Shown here piece after piece: positions 53,807-60,711 of a DNA stretch of 64,000 bases. How positions within the stretch are numbered: position 1 is the stretch's first letter; each line of letters begins with the position of its first letter. A program made the translations under genes and the position numbers. Source of the stretch: Chrysogorgia sp. JL179-B06 (Eukaryota > Cnidaria > Anthozoa > Scleralcyonacea > Chrysogorgiidae); contig JAYKKM010000441.1 in the NCBI GenBank assembly GCA_035772405.1, forward strand, positions 372,001-436,000. Direction: 5' to 3'. A model generated the notes under the pieces. The model ran no database searches and was not told the DNA's origin. It saw nothing but the letters and a program-made list of their open reading frames with translations.

Positions 53807-53832
53807 TATGTATAACATACGGTATATTATAT
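53807..53832. promoter_or_regulatory. 26-bp divergent promoter
   Basis: Only 26 bp separate the start codons of the penton gene (minus) and the 494-residue gene (plus). They contain TATA-like boxes in both orientations (GTTATACATA on the minus strand, GGTATATTATAT on the plus strand). This implies extremely short leaders. Confidence 0.6.
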
Positions 53833-55317
53833 ATGCAGAAAGCCCTTCGTGACTACTATGGAAAGTACTACAAACGCGCGATGGCTAACACATCGAAGGC
53901 TGCACACGATGCAAAGGCAGACCTCATCAAAAAGTATCCTCACGCTACTTTAAGCAAATTTGAGTTCTATCCAAATATTTTGCAAGATGGTAAGATCATG
54001 AGTGTCGATGTGTATTTCAGAAATAACGACATCCTCAGCACAGACATAACCAGCACAACCTTCAAAAACGATAAAAGTATGTGGAAGTGGCTACACAATA
54101 GTAAGTTCCCAATAATATGGCAGGGTGGTGGGACTATCCAACCACTACCAAAAGGTCATAAGAACCACTGGGGGCTTTGGGATGGTTATCCAACAGAAAA
54201 CGTGTTAAATTATCCAGTGAATAACTTTAAAGTCTTTGTTAACCAGAGTAGCTACTTCATGTCAAAGCTACCAACCTTGCGAGTCACTACGTCAAAGACA
54301 AAATCAGAGTGGGATGACAACGAATCTTACTATCGCGTTGTGTTTGCGACGTATTGTGCAAGTTTCTGTTGTGGGGTGTCATTGCAACATTTATCAGTGT
54401 CACAAGAAGTCCACCCTGTGGTCACAAGTGTGATGAGATTTCATTTGTACTTCACCATTAGAAGACTTCTGAGAAGAATGGAGGGTGGTGAGACCATGAA
54501 ATCAATAAGTAGAGAATTCAACGCTTCCGAATTGTATGGTAAGATTTCCAAGATTCCCAAAAAGCACTACTACCAGAATAAAGTCCTGAGCGATGGTACA
54601 ACAGGCGAATCCAGAGTGTTCACACTCAACGACGTTCAGAACGATTACAAACGATACGTCGCGCGACTCTCAGATGGCTTTACCAACATTGGGCTGCAAT
54701 ATCTAAATCAAAGCATAGAAGCCTTTGTGTACTCCACACTTGGTGCACAAGCGAGAACACGTGTGTCAGTCGTTGGTGGTTCTGCAGGAAGTTTAGAAAC
54801 CCAACAAGAATTCCGCAAGTTGTTTTCTGACAGTGTTGTACAGTATGACGTATCGACATGGATTCTCAACATGAACAAATCGATTAGAGACACCAACGTT
54901 GTCCAAAATCTTGCAGTGTCACCAAGTACGTGGTTAATGCCAAGTAACGTGGTGATTCTCAAGAATAAAATCGCTGGGTACAACAACTTATTAAAGATTG
55001 CTACAGAGTCCATGAAATTTGGGGTGAACACTCGCTTGAATGCAACAACACCAACAATTACGGCTAAAAAAGTCCACCAAGAAAATGTGGTGACTCACTC
55101 GTTAGTAGCACCAACAATCGTGAAGAAAAAAGCTCACCAAGAAAATGTGACGGCGCTAAGTAATCTCATGGCTAAAAAAGTTTACCAAGAAAGTGCGGCA
55201 CCACTTCCCATGAGAGAAGCACTTCCCACAAGTAAGTCAGACACGACAACGCTGGCGATAATCTTAGGGTTCTCAGCAGTCTCTGGTTATCTGTTAACCA
55301 AATACACCTTGAAGTAG
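53833..55317 (+). CDS. Unrecognised 494-residue protein, tail-anchored, with C-terminal repeats
   Basis: The N-terminal 60 residues are helical and basic. The middle (about 90-330) is a folded domain with aromatic and glycine-rich segments (PIIWQGGGTIQPLPKGHKNH). A Cys pair lies near 180. Residues about 405-455 contain three copies of a short motif (KKVHQENV, KKAHQENV, KKVYQESA) separated by variable linkers. The C-terminus has one hydrophobic segment (LAIILGFSAVSGYLL) near the last residues, as in tail-anchored proteins. It stands first in the rightward block before the fibre-like gene. Possibly a virion surface or membrane protein. Family unknown. Confidence 0.8.
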   Translation: MQKALRDYYGKYYKRAMANTSKAAHDAKADLIKKYPHATLSKFEFYPNILQDGKIMSVDVYFRNNDILSTDITSTTFKNDKSMWKWLHNSKFPIIWQGGGTIQPLPKGHKNHWGLWDGYPTENVLNYPVNNFKVFVNQSSYFMSKLPTLRVTTSKTKSEWDDNESYYRVVFATYCASFCCGVSLQHLSVSQEVHPVVTSVMRFHLYFTIRRLLRRMEGGETMKSISREFNASELYGKISKIPKKHYYQNKVLSDGTTGESRVFTLNDVQNDYKRYVARLSDGFTNIGLQYLNQSIEAFVYSTLGAQARTRVSVVGGSAGSLETQQEFRKLFSDSVVQYDVSTWILNMNKSIRDTNVVQNLAVSPSTWLMPSNVVILKNKIAGYNNLLKIATESMKFGVNTRLNATTPTITAKKVHQENVVTHSLVAPTIVKKKAHQENVTALSNLMAKKVYQESAAPLPMREALPTSKSDTTTLAIILGFSAVSGYLLTKYTLK

Positions 55318-55319
55318 TA

Positions 55320-56270
55320 ATGAGTCTAAACTATGGGTATGAGTCTGACGACCCTCACGATAAAATACTAAAGAGAACGAAAAGACATCTGGACGAAGAT
55401 CCTAAGTTAAGCGCGACCGGTGGAAGGATGTCTGGAATAATAGACATGCAAGGCTCAGCGATAAAAAACGTAGCAGACCCAGTCGATGACTCAGATGCTG
55501 CCAATAAAAGAACTCTAGAGCAATTGCTGTCAGGCTACCTCAAGAGTCAGTCCTACAATCTTGTGCTCGACTTCAACGTTAGCACACACGCCTTGAAAAA
55601 CGTGGAATTTCACACCAATGGTTCAAACAAAGTGAAAGCCATTGGTGAAACAAGTAAATTAGTGCAAAACAACTCGGCTTATGGTCCTATTGTTGGCATC
55701 AGCGGTGTGAGTCAAAGTTTTCTATCCCCCGTGTTAACACCAATCCCACTTGAGTCAGGTCTCCATTTTAATTGCCCCAGTATGCAATGGTGTGACCTCT
55801 CCATTTTTGTTGTGGTGAGGTTACCAATGAGAACCGCTGGATCAAATTGGGAGACAATTATATCGAACGACGACGGTCAGTGGGATAAGTTCATAGGGTA
55901 CAAGACTGGTATGACTAATGGACTTGCGTATGGTGGTAGCGTCCCAGCAATGGAGAGCATATGCACTATTCCAAGTGGCGTTGACATAAGTAAAATGCAT
56001 ATGATATCGATACACTGGCAAATGGACAATTCACACGTCAGAGTCAACAACGTTAAGTCAACCGATTCAGACTTCATAGCGAATATGAAAAAAATAGGCA
56101 CACCCTATGGAACGATTTTTGGAATGCATCGACCAAGAATACCACTCGCACCTTATGCGCACCCATCGTTGATAGAATTCTACGGTGTGAAAATTGTGAG
56201 TGGTTACATGACGAACCGAGACATCATAATCATGGGTGGAGAGATGATGAAGGAATATGGTGTAAAGTAA
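55320..56270 (+). CDS. Fibre-like protein with phage-tail-fibre-type collar and lectin-like head
   Basis: 316 residues. Residues about 33-65 (GGRMSGIIDMQGSAIKNVAD, then DSDAANKRTLE) follow the repeating GG-x-M-x-G-x-I-x-M-x-G-x-x-I-x-x-L pattern and the DA(A/V)NK element found in trimeric tail fibres and some adenovirus-like fibres. The C-terminal 180 residues look like a beta sandwich of LamG/concanavalin type (ISNDDGQWDKFIGYKTG, MISIHWQM). It starts two bases after the stop of the previous gene. A host-attachment role is inferred. Confidence 0.6.
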   Translation: MSLNYGYESDDPHDKILKRTKRHLDEDPKLSATGGRMSGIIDMQGSAIKNVADPVDDSDAANKRTLEQLLSGYLKSQSYNLVLDFNVSTHALKNVEFHTNGSNKVKAIGETSKLVQNNSAYGPIVGISGVSQSFLSPVLTPIPLESGLHFNCPSMQWCDLSIFVVVRLPMRTAGSNWETIISNDDGQWDKFIGYKTGMTNGLAYGGSVPAMESICTIPSGVDISKMHMISIHWQMDNSHVRVNNVKSTDSDFIANMKKIGTPYGTIFGMHRPRIPLAPYAHPSLIEFYGVKIVSGYMTNRDIIIMGGEMMKEYGVK

Positions 56271-56480
56271 ATGGGAGCATGTGTTTCGAGACCTCGTGAA
56301 ACATATAAGATAAATAAGACGACTGATCACATGTTCAAAGCTGGTGGATCATTTGGTCGCGGTGACGTTACTCTCGAGCTCCACGCTGAGATTGGTATGA
56401 GGTCTAAAAAGACTTACGGCGAACCTATTATGTTACCTGCAGAGTCAGACACTGTAGGAGTGGTGGGAGACGTGACCTAA
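56271..56480 (+). CDS. Small putative myristoylated protein
   Basis: 69 residues, beginning MGACVSRP, an excellent N-myristoylation signal with a neighbouring Cys that could be palmitoylated. The rest is short and without a domain (LELHAEIGMRSKKTYGEP). The ATG immediately follows the stop of the fibre-like gene. The second protein with such a signal in this element (the other starts at 48675). Confidence 0.7.
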   Translation: MGACVSRPRETYKINKTTDHMFKAGGSFGRGDVTLELHAEIGMRSKKTYGEPIMLPAESDTVGVVGDVT

Positions 56481-56488
56481 GTTATGTA

Positions 56489-56629
56489 ATGGGTTGGCTT
56501 AGAAAGCTGGTTCGTAACGTTAGAAACTTTTTTAGACGACGTAGAAAACTGAGGACTAATAAAACGTATTTGCTGCATTGGTACACAACAAACCAGATCT
56601 ATAAAAAACCCAACACCCACGTCGAATAG
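56489..56629 (+). CDS. 46-residue arginine-rich amphipathic protein
   Basis: An open frame encoding MGWLRKLVRNVRNFF, then RRRRK, then an aromatic C-terminal part. It is too short for ORF-length filters but sits neatly between two genes, nine bases after the previous stop and 28 bp before the next start, with TTATGTA in front. Basic amphipathic peptides of this size include viral core and membrane-active proteins. A DNA-condensing or membrane-lytic role is a guess. Confidence 0.5.
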   Translation: MGWLRKLVRNVRNFFRRRRKLRTNKTYLLHWYTTNQIYKKPNTHVE

Positions 56630-56657
56630 TTTTTTTGTGGGAGACTATAATATAGTG

Positions 56658-57425
56658 ATGACTTCCGCGATACCTCGATTATTCGATTTCGACGGTCACC
56701 AAATCACAACGGTTAATCACAACGGTGACATATGGTTCAAAGCAAAAGAGGTCGCGAGCGCTCTAGGCTATGCTAGACCAAAAGATGTAGTCAACGACCA
56801 CGTCGAACCTGATTGTAAAATGAAGATGGAACAAGCCTCGTTTATCAACGAACTTGGGGTCTACTCATTGACGTTCTCGAGTAAATTGGAGCGCGCGAAA
56901 CACTTTGGAAGGTGGGTGCACTCAGAAGTCTTGCCAAGCGTTAGAAAAAGTTTGGCTGACGTTGGTCTCAAACACAATCAGTTTAAAATGATCACTGAGT
57001 TCGATCTCCACACGAAAGTTGTTGGTTTTCTTAGGAAATATTATCCAGAAGCTATTTTGATAGCCGCTTGTGGTGAAAATCAAGACACTTCGAGTAAAAG
57101 AATAAATTCGTGGAAAAAAGGTTACCAACGTGGAACACCTGACTTGATTATTGCCAACGCAAACCGACAGCATAGCGGACTCGTGATTGAGTTCAAGAAT
57201 CCAGGTGGCACAGGTAAGACGTCCAAAGAGCAGGGGTCTCTGCTGCTCAGATACAAATCCGCTGGTTATCTAACACTCTTGTGCGACTCGTACGACGACG
57301 CTATTACCACAGTGATAAAATATCTCTTTGACGTTGGGTTTCAGTGCTCTCACTGCCTTCGTAAATTTAAAAATAAATCAGCGTTGAGTAACCACGAGAG
57401 ACGCTATTGTAAAGAGACTTTTTAG
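56658..57425 (+). CDS. Bro-N + VRR-NUC nuclease + C2HC zinc finger fusion
   Basis: 255 residues from the ATG at 56658, which follows CTATAATATAGTG; the frame is open slightly further up from a GTG. Residues about 9-97 form a Bro-N DNA-binding domain (IWFKAKEVASALGY, LERAKHFGRWVHSEVLPSVR). Residues about 115-215 form a VRR-NUC/PD-(D/E)xK nuclease with GTPD at 159-162 and EFK at 178-180, plus a downstream Gln (KEQ). The tail has CSHC and HERRYC, a C2HC finger (230-251). Bro-N proteins are common in baculoviruses, NCLDVs and phages. The combination suggests a sequence-guided nuclease for replication, recombination or competitor DNA. I do not recall this exact fusion. Confidence 0.82.
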   Translation: MTSAIPRLFDFDGHQITTVNHNGDIWFKAKEVASALGYARPKDVVNDHVEPDCKMKMEQASFINELGVYSLTFSSKLERAKHFGRWVHSEVLPSVRKSLADVGLKHNQFKMITEFDLHTKVVGFLRKYYPEAILIAACGENQDTSSKRINSWKKGYQRGTPDLIIANANRQHSGLVIEFKNPGGTGKTSKEQGSLLLRYKSAGYLTLLCDSYDDAITTVIKYLFDVGFQCSHCLRKFKNKSALSNHERRYCKETF

Positions 57426-57665
57426 ACAGCGAGTAATAAGTCGAATTAGCACTCGTTCTCGTTATCGAGACGACGTTTGAAGCGACAACTGCTCTAGCAT
57501 TTTTAAAGACGTTTTTTAACTCAGTAAAAAATGTCTGCGAAACTTTCTCTATTTATTTCACAAACCTTCTGACCACTGTGTGAAAAAATGTTTCTACGGG
57601 AGACATTGGACGCTTCATGTGACCAATGTATAAATTTAAAAAAGTTGGGGTATCCGAGAACACCC
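57426..57665. other. Intergenic region with convergent gene ends
   Basis: Lies between the stops of the Bro-N and TK genes, which converge. It has short T-runs that could serve 3' ends, and no gene. The AATAAA-like signal is not obvious. Confidence 0.4.
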
Positions 57666-58238
57666 CTAATTTTGTGTGGAAGGATGATGACGTCTGCACA
57701 CTGCGCGATATTGCTCAGCACCACCAACGAATGATGGTCCTGGGTTGTATCTCCAATTGAATGGTGCATCGACAGTCGTTCCGTAAGTGTCGCGACAAAC
57801 GGCGCAATACGCTTTTAGAAAGGTGATGTCGTCTGCCACTGGGAACAGTGTGTCGAGCTCACCAAGTCTTTTTAAATGCTCCGTTGTTATGAGACCACAA
57901 ATAATGACGTGAATGCCAGCTTTAATGTATTCGTGAATAACTGGGAGTAGATCAGAGTACCAATGACCTTCATCAATTCCGATGACGTTGTAGTCAGCTA
58001 CTTCGGAGGAACTTGGAAGGTTGGTGATTAACTTCGCAGGTAAACTGTCTGATCCAACAACAATGGTCTGACGATGTGTGGAGAACGCATGGTCAGTTCG
58101 CCTGGTGTCGCCTGCATTGTTCATGTAAAGGACTTTGAGCCCTGACTTACTTAACGTGATTAACCTGCGGAGAGTCTCCGTCGTTTTTCCTGCGAACATG
58201 GGACCAATCACGATTTCTAGTTTACCAACTTTTCTCAT
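57666..58238 (-). CDS. tk: Thymidine kinase, type II
   Basis: 190 residues, the usual length for cellular, bacterial and poxvirus-type thymidine kinases. P-loop GPMFAGKTTETLRR (P-loop residues 12-19), then the catalytic IDEGHWY (Asp-Glu), a lasso region near the end, and zinc-ligand Cys pairs (CAVCRDTYG and the final CRRHH). The enzyme phosphorylates thymidine, raising dTTP for DNA synthesis. The ATG follows GGTATAGTAACC. TK is not a core Polinton gene, so it is probably an acquired accessory. All key residues appear intact. Confidence 0.93.
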   Translation of the reverse strand: MRKVGKLEIVIGPMFAGKTTETLRRLITLSKSGLKVLYMNNAGDTRRTDHAFSTHRQTIVVGSDSLPAKLITNLPSSSEVADYNVIGIDEGHWYSDLLPVIHEYIKAGIHVIICGLITTEHLKRLGELDTLFPVADDITFLKAYCAVCRDTYGTTVDAPFNWRYNPGPSFVGGAEQYRAVCRRHHPSTQN

Positions 58239-58267
58239 GGTTACTATACCCCTAGAGAAATATTTTT

Positions 58268-58957
58268 TTATTCTGGTGAAAATCGTTGTTCGTTGTTAAA
58301 TATCCGCTGAAGCTCTAAGTTTTCAAGATGAGTCTTCGAGCTCTCATGTCTTGAGCGACACATTGGGCTATTGGTAGCCACACCGCATGGGTAACAGGCG
58401 TACACGCTTTCATCTCTCGCAAAGTGTCTGTGGGCTGGCGAGAGTACGTGGTCCCTGATATCACCCACACCTAGTATCTCGTTACACCCAACCTTGCAAA
58501 CGTGAACGTCGCGGTTTGCGGCGAGCTCTAGCCACGCTTTGGCTTTGGTTGGGCATGGTTTCCACATAAGGGTCGCTAAGAACACTTGGAGGAAATTACC
58601 GAGTAATGTAGCTGTGGACCCACTAGGGTCGCTCAAGTAGACACCACTCGCTAACATAAGGTATTTGAATGGTGAGTAACACCACACAGGGATTATGTCA
58701 GCTAACACACCAGCAAGCTCGTTGGCTCTGTCTTCTCGAAGATCGATCCAAGCGTCGAGAAGATACCTCGTATGGCGGATCTGAGAGCCAAGCCGTTTTG
58801 GTGGTCCTTCAGGGTCGGGGTCGAACATTGTGTATGTTGAGAAGTACTCGTTTAAGACGATAGGTCCAGAGGCGCCTTGTAGGGTGGACACACTGATAAA
58901 GGCTGTTCTCAACATGTTGGCAATATCTTCTTCGCTGATTTCTCGGGCTTGAGTCAT
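58268..58957 (-). CDS. Unrecognised 229-residue Cys/His-rich protein
   Basis: The N-terminal 130 residues are helical, with a hydrophobic middle (DIIPVWCYSPFKYLMLASGV). The C-terminal third has two possible zinc sites: VCKVGCNEI with HVLSPAHRH, and CYPCGVATNSPMC with RHESSKTH. This spacing resembles C-x2-4-C with His-x5-His fingers, as in IAP-type or U1-like fingers, but it does not match either closely. Start supported by AGTATAACAT before the ATG. It stands 29 bp upstream of the thymidine kinase in the same direction. Function unknown. Confidence 0.8.
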   Translation of the reverse strand: MTQAREISEEDIANMLRTAFISVSTLQGASGPIVLNEYFSTYTMFDPDPEGPPKRLGSQIRHTRYLLDAWIDLREDRANELAGVLADIIPVWCYSPFKYLMLASGVYLSDPSGSTATLLGNFLQVFLATLMWKPCPTKAKAWLELAANRDVHVCKVGCNEILGVGDIRDHVLSPAHRHFARDESVYACYPCGVATNSPMCRSRHESSKTHLENLELQRIFNNEQRFSPE

Positions 58958-59010
58958 TATGTTATACTCTCAGAAAAAATCCTAATTTTTTAGTGCGTTT
59001 TGGTCTGGAG

Positions 59011-59063
59011 CTGTGAGATACCTGTGAGGTCATCTGTGAGACACCTGTGAGGTCAACTGTGAG
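59011..59063. repeat. Three 23-bp direct repeats in a divergent intergenic region
   Basis: CTGTGAGA followed by ACCTGTGAGGTCA recurs at 59011 and 59034, with a partial third at 59057. The repeats lie between divergently read genes (58957 and 59090) and could bind a regulator or the replication machinery. Confidence 0.75.
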
Positions 59064-59089
59064 TAAGATAACACGTGATAATGTATTAG

Positions 59090-59425
59090 ATGGCTGAAGA
59101 CTCACAGACGGCTGTTGAAGCGAAGATCACGGCTGATGTGAAAAGTGTTAAGGTAAAGGACCCAAAGCGCGTCGCTGCTGGTAAAAAGTTGGCTGAGATA
59201 TCGAAAGCTGCGAAAGAAAAGAAAATGCGTGAAATGATAGTTAACGAAGAACAGGGTGGTGAGTGGAGCTATGGATATGTTGTCGGAACACTTGGTGTAA
59301 TCATTGCTGGTGCTTCACTATGGTACACAATTAGCAGTGAAAAAGAACCTGTGAGTACTACACCAACACCTGCGTCAGAGAACCACAAAACTCGTCGTCC
59401 AGCGTTAGACACATTTGATTCTTGA
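59090..59425 (+). CDS. Single-pass membrane protein, 111 residues
   Basis: A charged Lys/Ala-rich N-terminal helix (residues 10-50) is followed by one membrane segment (YVVGTLGVIIAGASLWYTI, about 63-81) and a short Thr/Pro-rich tail. Start context GTATTAG before the ATG. First of three small membrane-protein genes in a row, which nearly touch each other. Function unknown; virion membrane protein is the likeliest guess. Confidence 0.75.
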   Translation: MAEDSQTAVEAKITADVKSVKVKDPKRVAAGKKLAEISKAAKEKKMREMIVNEEQGGEWSYGYVVGTLGVIIAGASLWYTISSEKEPVSTTPTPASENHKTRRPALDTFDS

Positions 59426-59448
59426 ACAAAACACACGACAATGTATAT

Positions 59449-59685
59449 ATGTCCGCGATCGATCGAAAAGAACTTATGAACGAACTGTACGACGCGCTAC
59501 TTGTCACGACTGGTGCTGTGGTAGTGAGTATGATCTCTAAAAAGGCTTTGGGAGAACCATTGGGAACACCAGAGACTGTGAAAGGTACAGTGAAACTTGC
59601 TGCAGCTGTTGGTGCAGGAACGCTGTTAGTAAAATGGATGCAATCAAAAAAGTGGATACCGACAGATCCATTCAAATCAACGTAA
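59449..59685 (+). CDS. Small membrane protein, 78 residues
   Basis: From the ATG at 59449 (after AATGTATAT) the protein has two moderately hydrophobic stretches (ALLVTTGAVVVSMI and LAAAVGAGTLLV), each flanked by Lys. An upstream TTG in the same frame overlaps the previous gene and is less likely as the start. It may be a two-helix membrane peptide. No family recognised. Confidence 0.7.
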   Translation: MSAIDRKELMNELYDALLVTTGAVVVSMISKKALGEPLGTPETVKGTVKLAAAVGAGTLLVKWMQSKKWIPTDPFKST

Positions 59686-59689
59686 GTTA

Positions 59690-60109
59690 ATGGTGAGTGT
59701 TGTGGCTGGAGGGATTTTTAATGCAGTGGCTTTTGCAGGCGCTGGCTTTATGTTTTCAAAGTTTAATCACACAGGTTATGAAGCTGAGATGAAAAGGCAC
59801 AATCACGCGTTGGAGCAGTTAGCCAGTGCGAAAGAAGTGTGGTATGAAAATGAGGTCGCCAAGAAAGATAAGATCCAGCGTTTACGACAACGGCTCTCTG
59901 ACGCTAATGCTGACATCAATGACACAAACCACGCGTTGGAAGAACTTAGAAGCGTAATGACTATTCAGTACAGCGGACGAGTGTTCACTGACCTCCCGAA
60001 GATTGCGGATTACTACCAACCAAGTGCGGAAATGAAGGAATACCAATTGTTGTTTGTTGGCGCGCTAGGTTTGAGTAGTGGAATAGCAGTGTGGGTGCTA
60101 GTTCGGTGA
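59690..60109 (+). CDS. Coiled-coil protein with N- and C-terminal membrane segments
   Basis: 139 residues. A hydrophobic N-terminus (VVAGGIFNAVAFAGAGFMF) may be a signal anchor. Residues about 28-95 are a coiled coil (EVAKKDKIQRLRQRLSDANA), and the end is a membrane segment (LLFVGALGLSSGIAVWVLV). A rod between two membrane anchors resembles viral fusion or membrane-bridging proteins in architecture only. It starts four bases after the previous stop. Confidence 0.75.
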   Translation: MVSVVAGGIFNAVAFAGAGFMFSKFNHTGYEAEMKRHNHALEQLASAKEVWYENEVAKKDKIQRLRQRLSDANADINDTNHALEELRSVMTIQYSGRVFTDLPKIADYYQPSAEMKEYQLLFVGALGLSSGIAVWVLVR

Positions 60110-60137
60110 AAAAAAATATGTTGGAGTAGTATAAGCG

Positions 60138-60701
60138 ATGGACAAACTTATGAGGCGGATGAGTTACGGCTACACAATTGACGAAATCGCGAGTGAGACG
60201 CAAATTGAGTGTGGAGACACCTCCAGGCTCTACTACTGCTCGGATTGTGACGTTGTGAAACATGTGACTGACTGCGGTGGGTACGCGTGTCCAAAGTGTG
60301 GCGACACCGAATGGGGTTACACTCAGAGTTACAGCGACATGAGACTCACGCGACTAAAAAGCGTTCACAAACGGTCTTGGTGGATGGGGAGGAGACTACG
60401 GAATGTTGTGAAGGGTGAGCACCTTGAGTTGATAAAAGAGGACTTCCTGAAAGTTGTCAATGTGCTGCACTCATGCAATTTGATAAAGGGTAGAAACGTT
60501 AGCAGATATGGGTACTACATTATTAGGTTGTGTCATAGAAGACGAGTCGAGACACTCAAGAAGGTGTTAGACCTCAAAGACGGGAAGGTGAAAGACTTGT
60601 TCGACGACAATTTGTTTGGGGTGGTGTACCCAAAGCTGGGATGGTGTGAGAGTGGCGATATTTATTACAATGAGTGGGCTAAGAAAAAAAGTGTAGTGTA
60701 A
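60138..60701 (+). CDS. Zinc-ribbon protein, 187 residues
   Basis: Residues about 30-58 contain YYCSDCDVV and YACPKCGDTEW, a four-Cys zinc ribbon. The C-terminal part is basic and helical (KRSWWMGRRLRNVVKG). Zinc-ribbon proteins of this general size occur among transcription factors of large DNA viruses and some virophages (VLTF3-like), and the position just before PolB would fit an early or late regulator. The relationship is uncertain because I can rely only on the ribbon. Start context AGTATAAGCG directly before the ATG. Confidence 0.65.
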   Translation: MDKLMRRMSYGYTIDEIASETQIECGDTSRLYYCSDCDVVKHVTDCGGYACPKCGDTEWGYTQSYSDMRLTRLKSVHKRSWWMGRRLRNVVKGEHLELIKEDFLKVVNVLHSCNLIKGRNVSRYGYYIIRLCHRRRVETLKKVLDLKDGKVKDLFDDNLFGVVYPKLGWCESGDIYYNEWAKKKSVV

Positions 60702-60711
60702 GTATAAGCCA

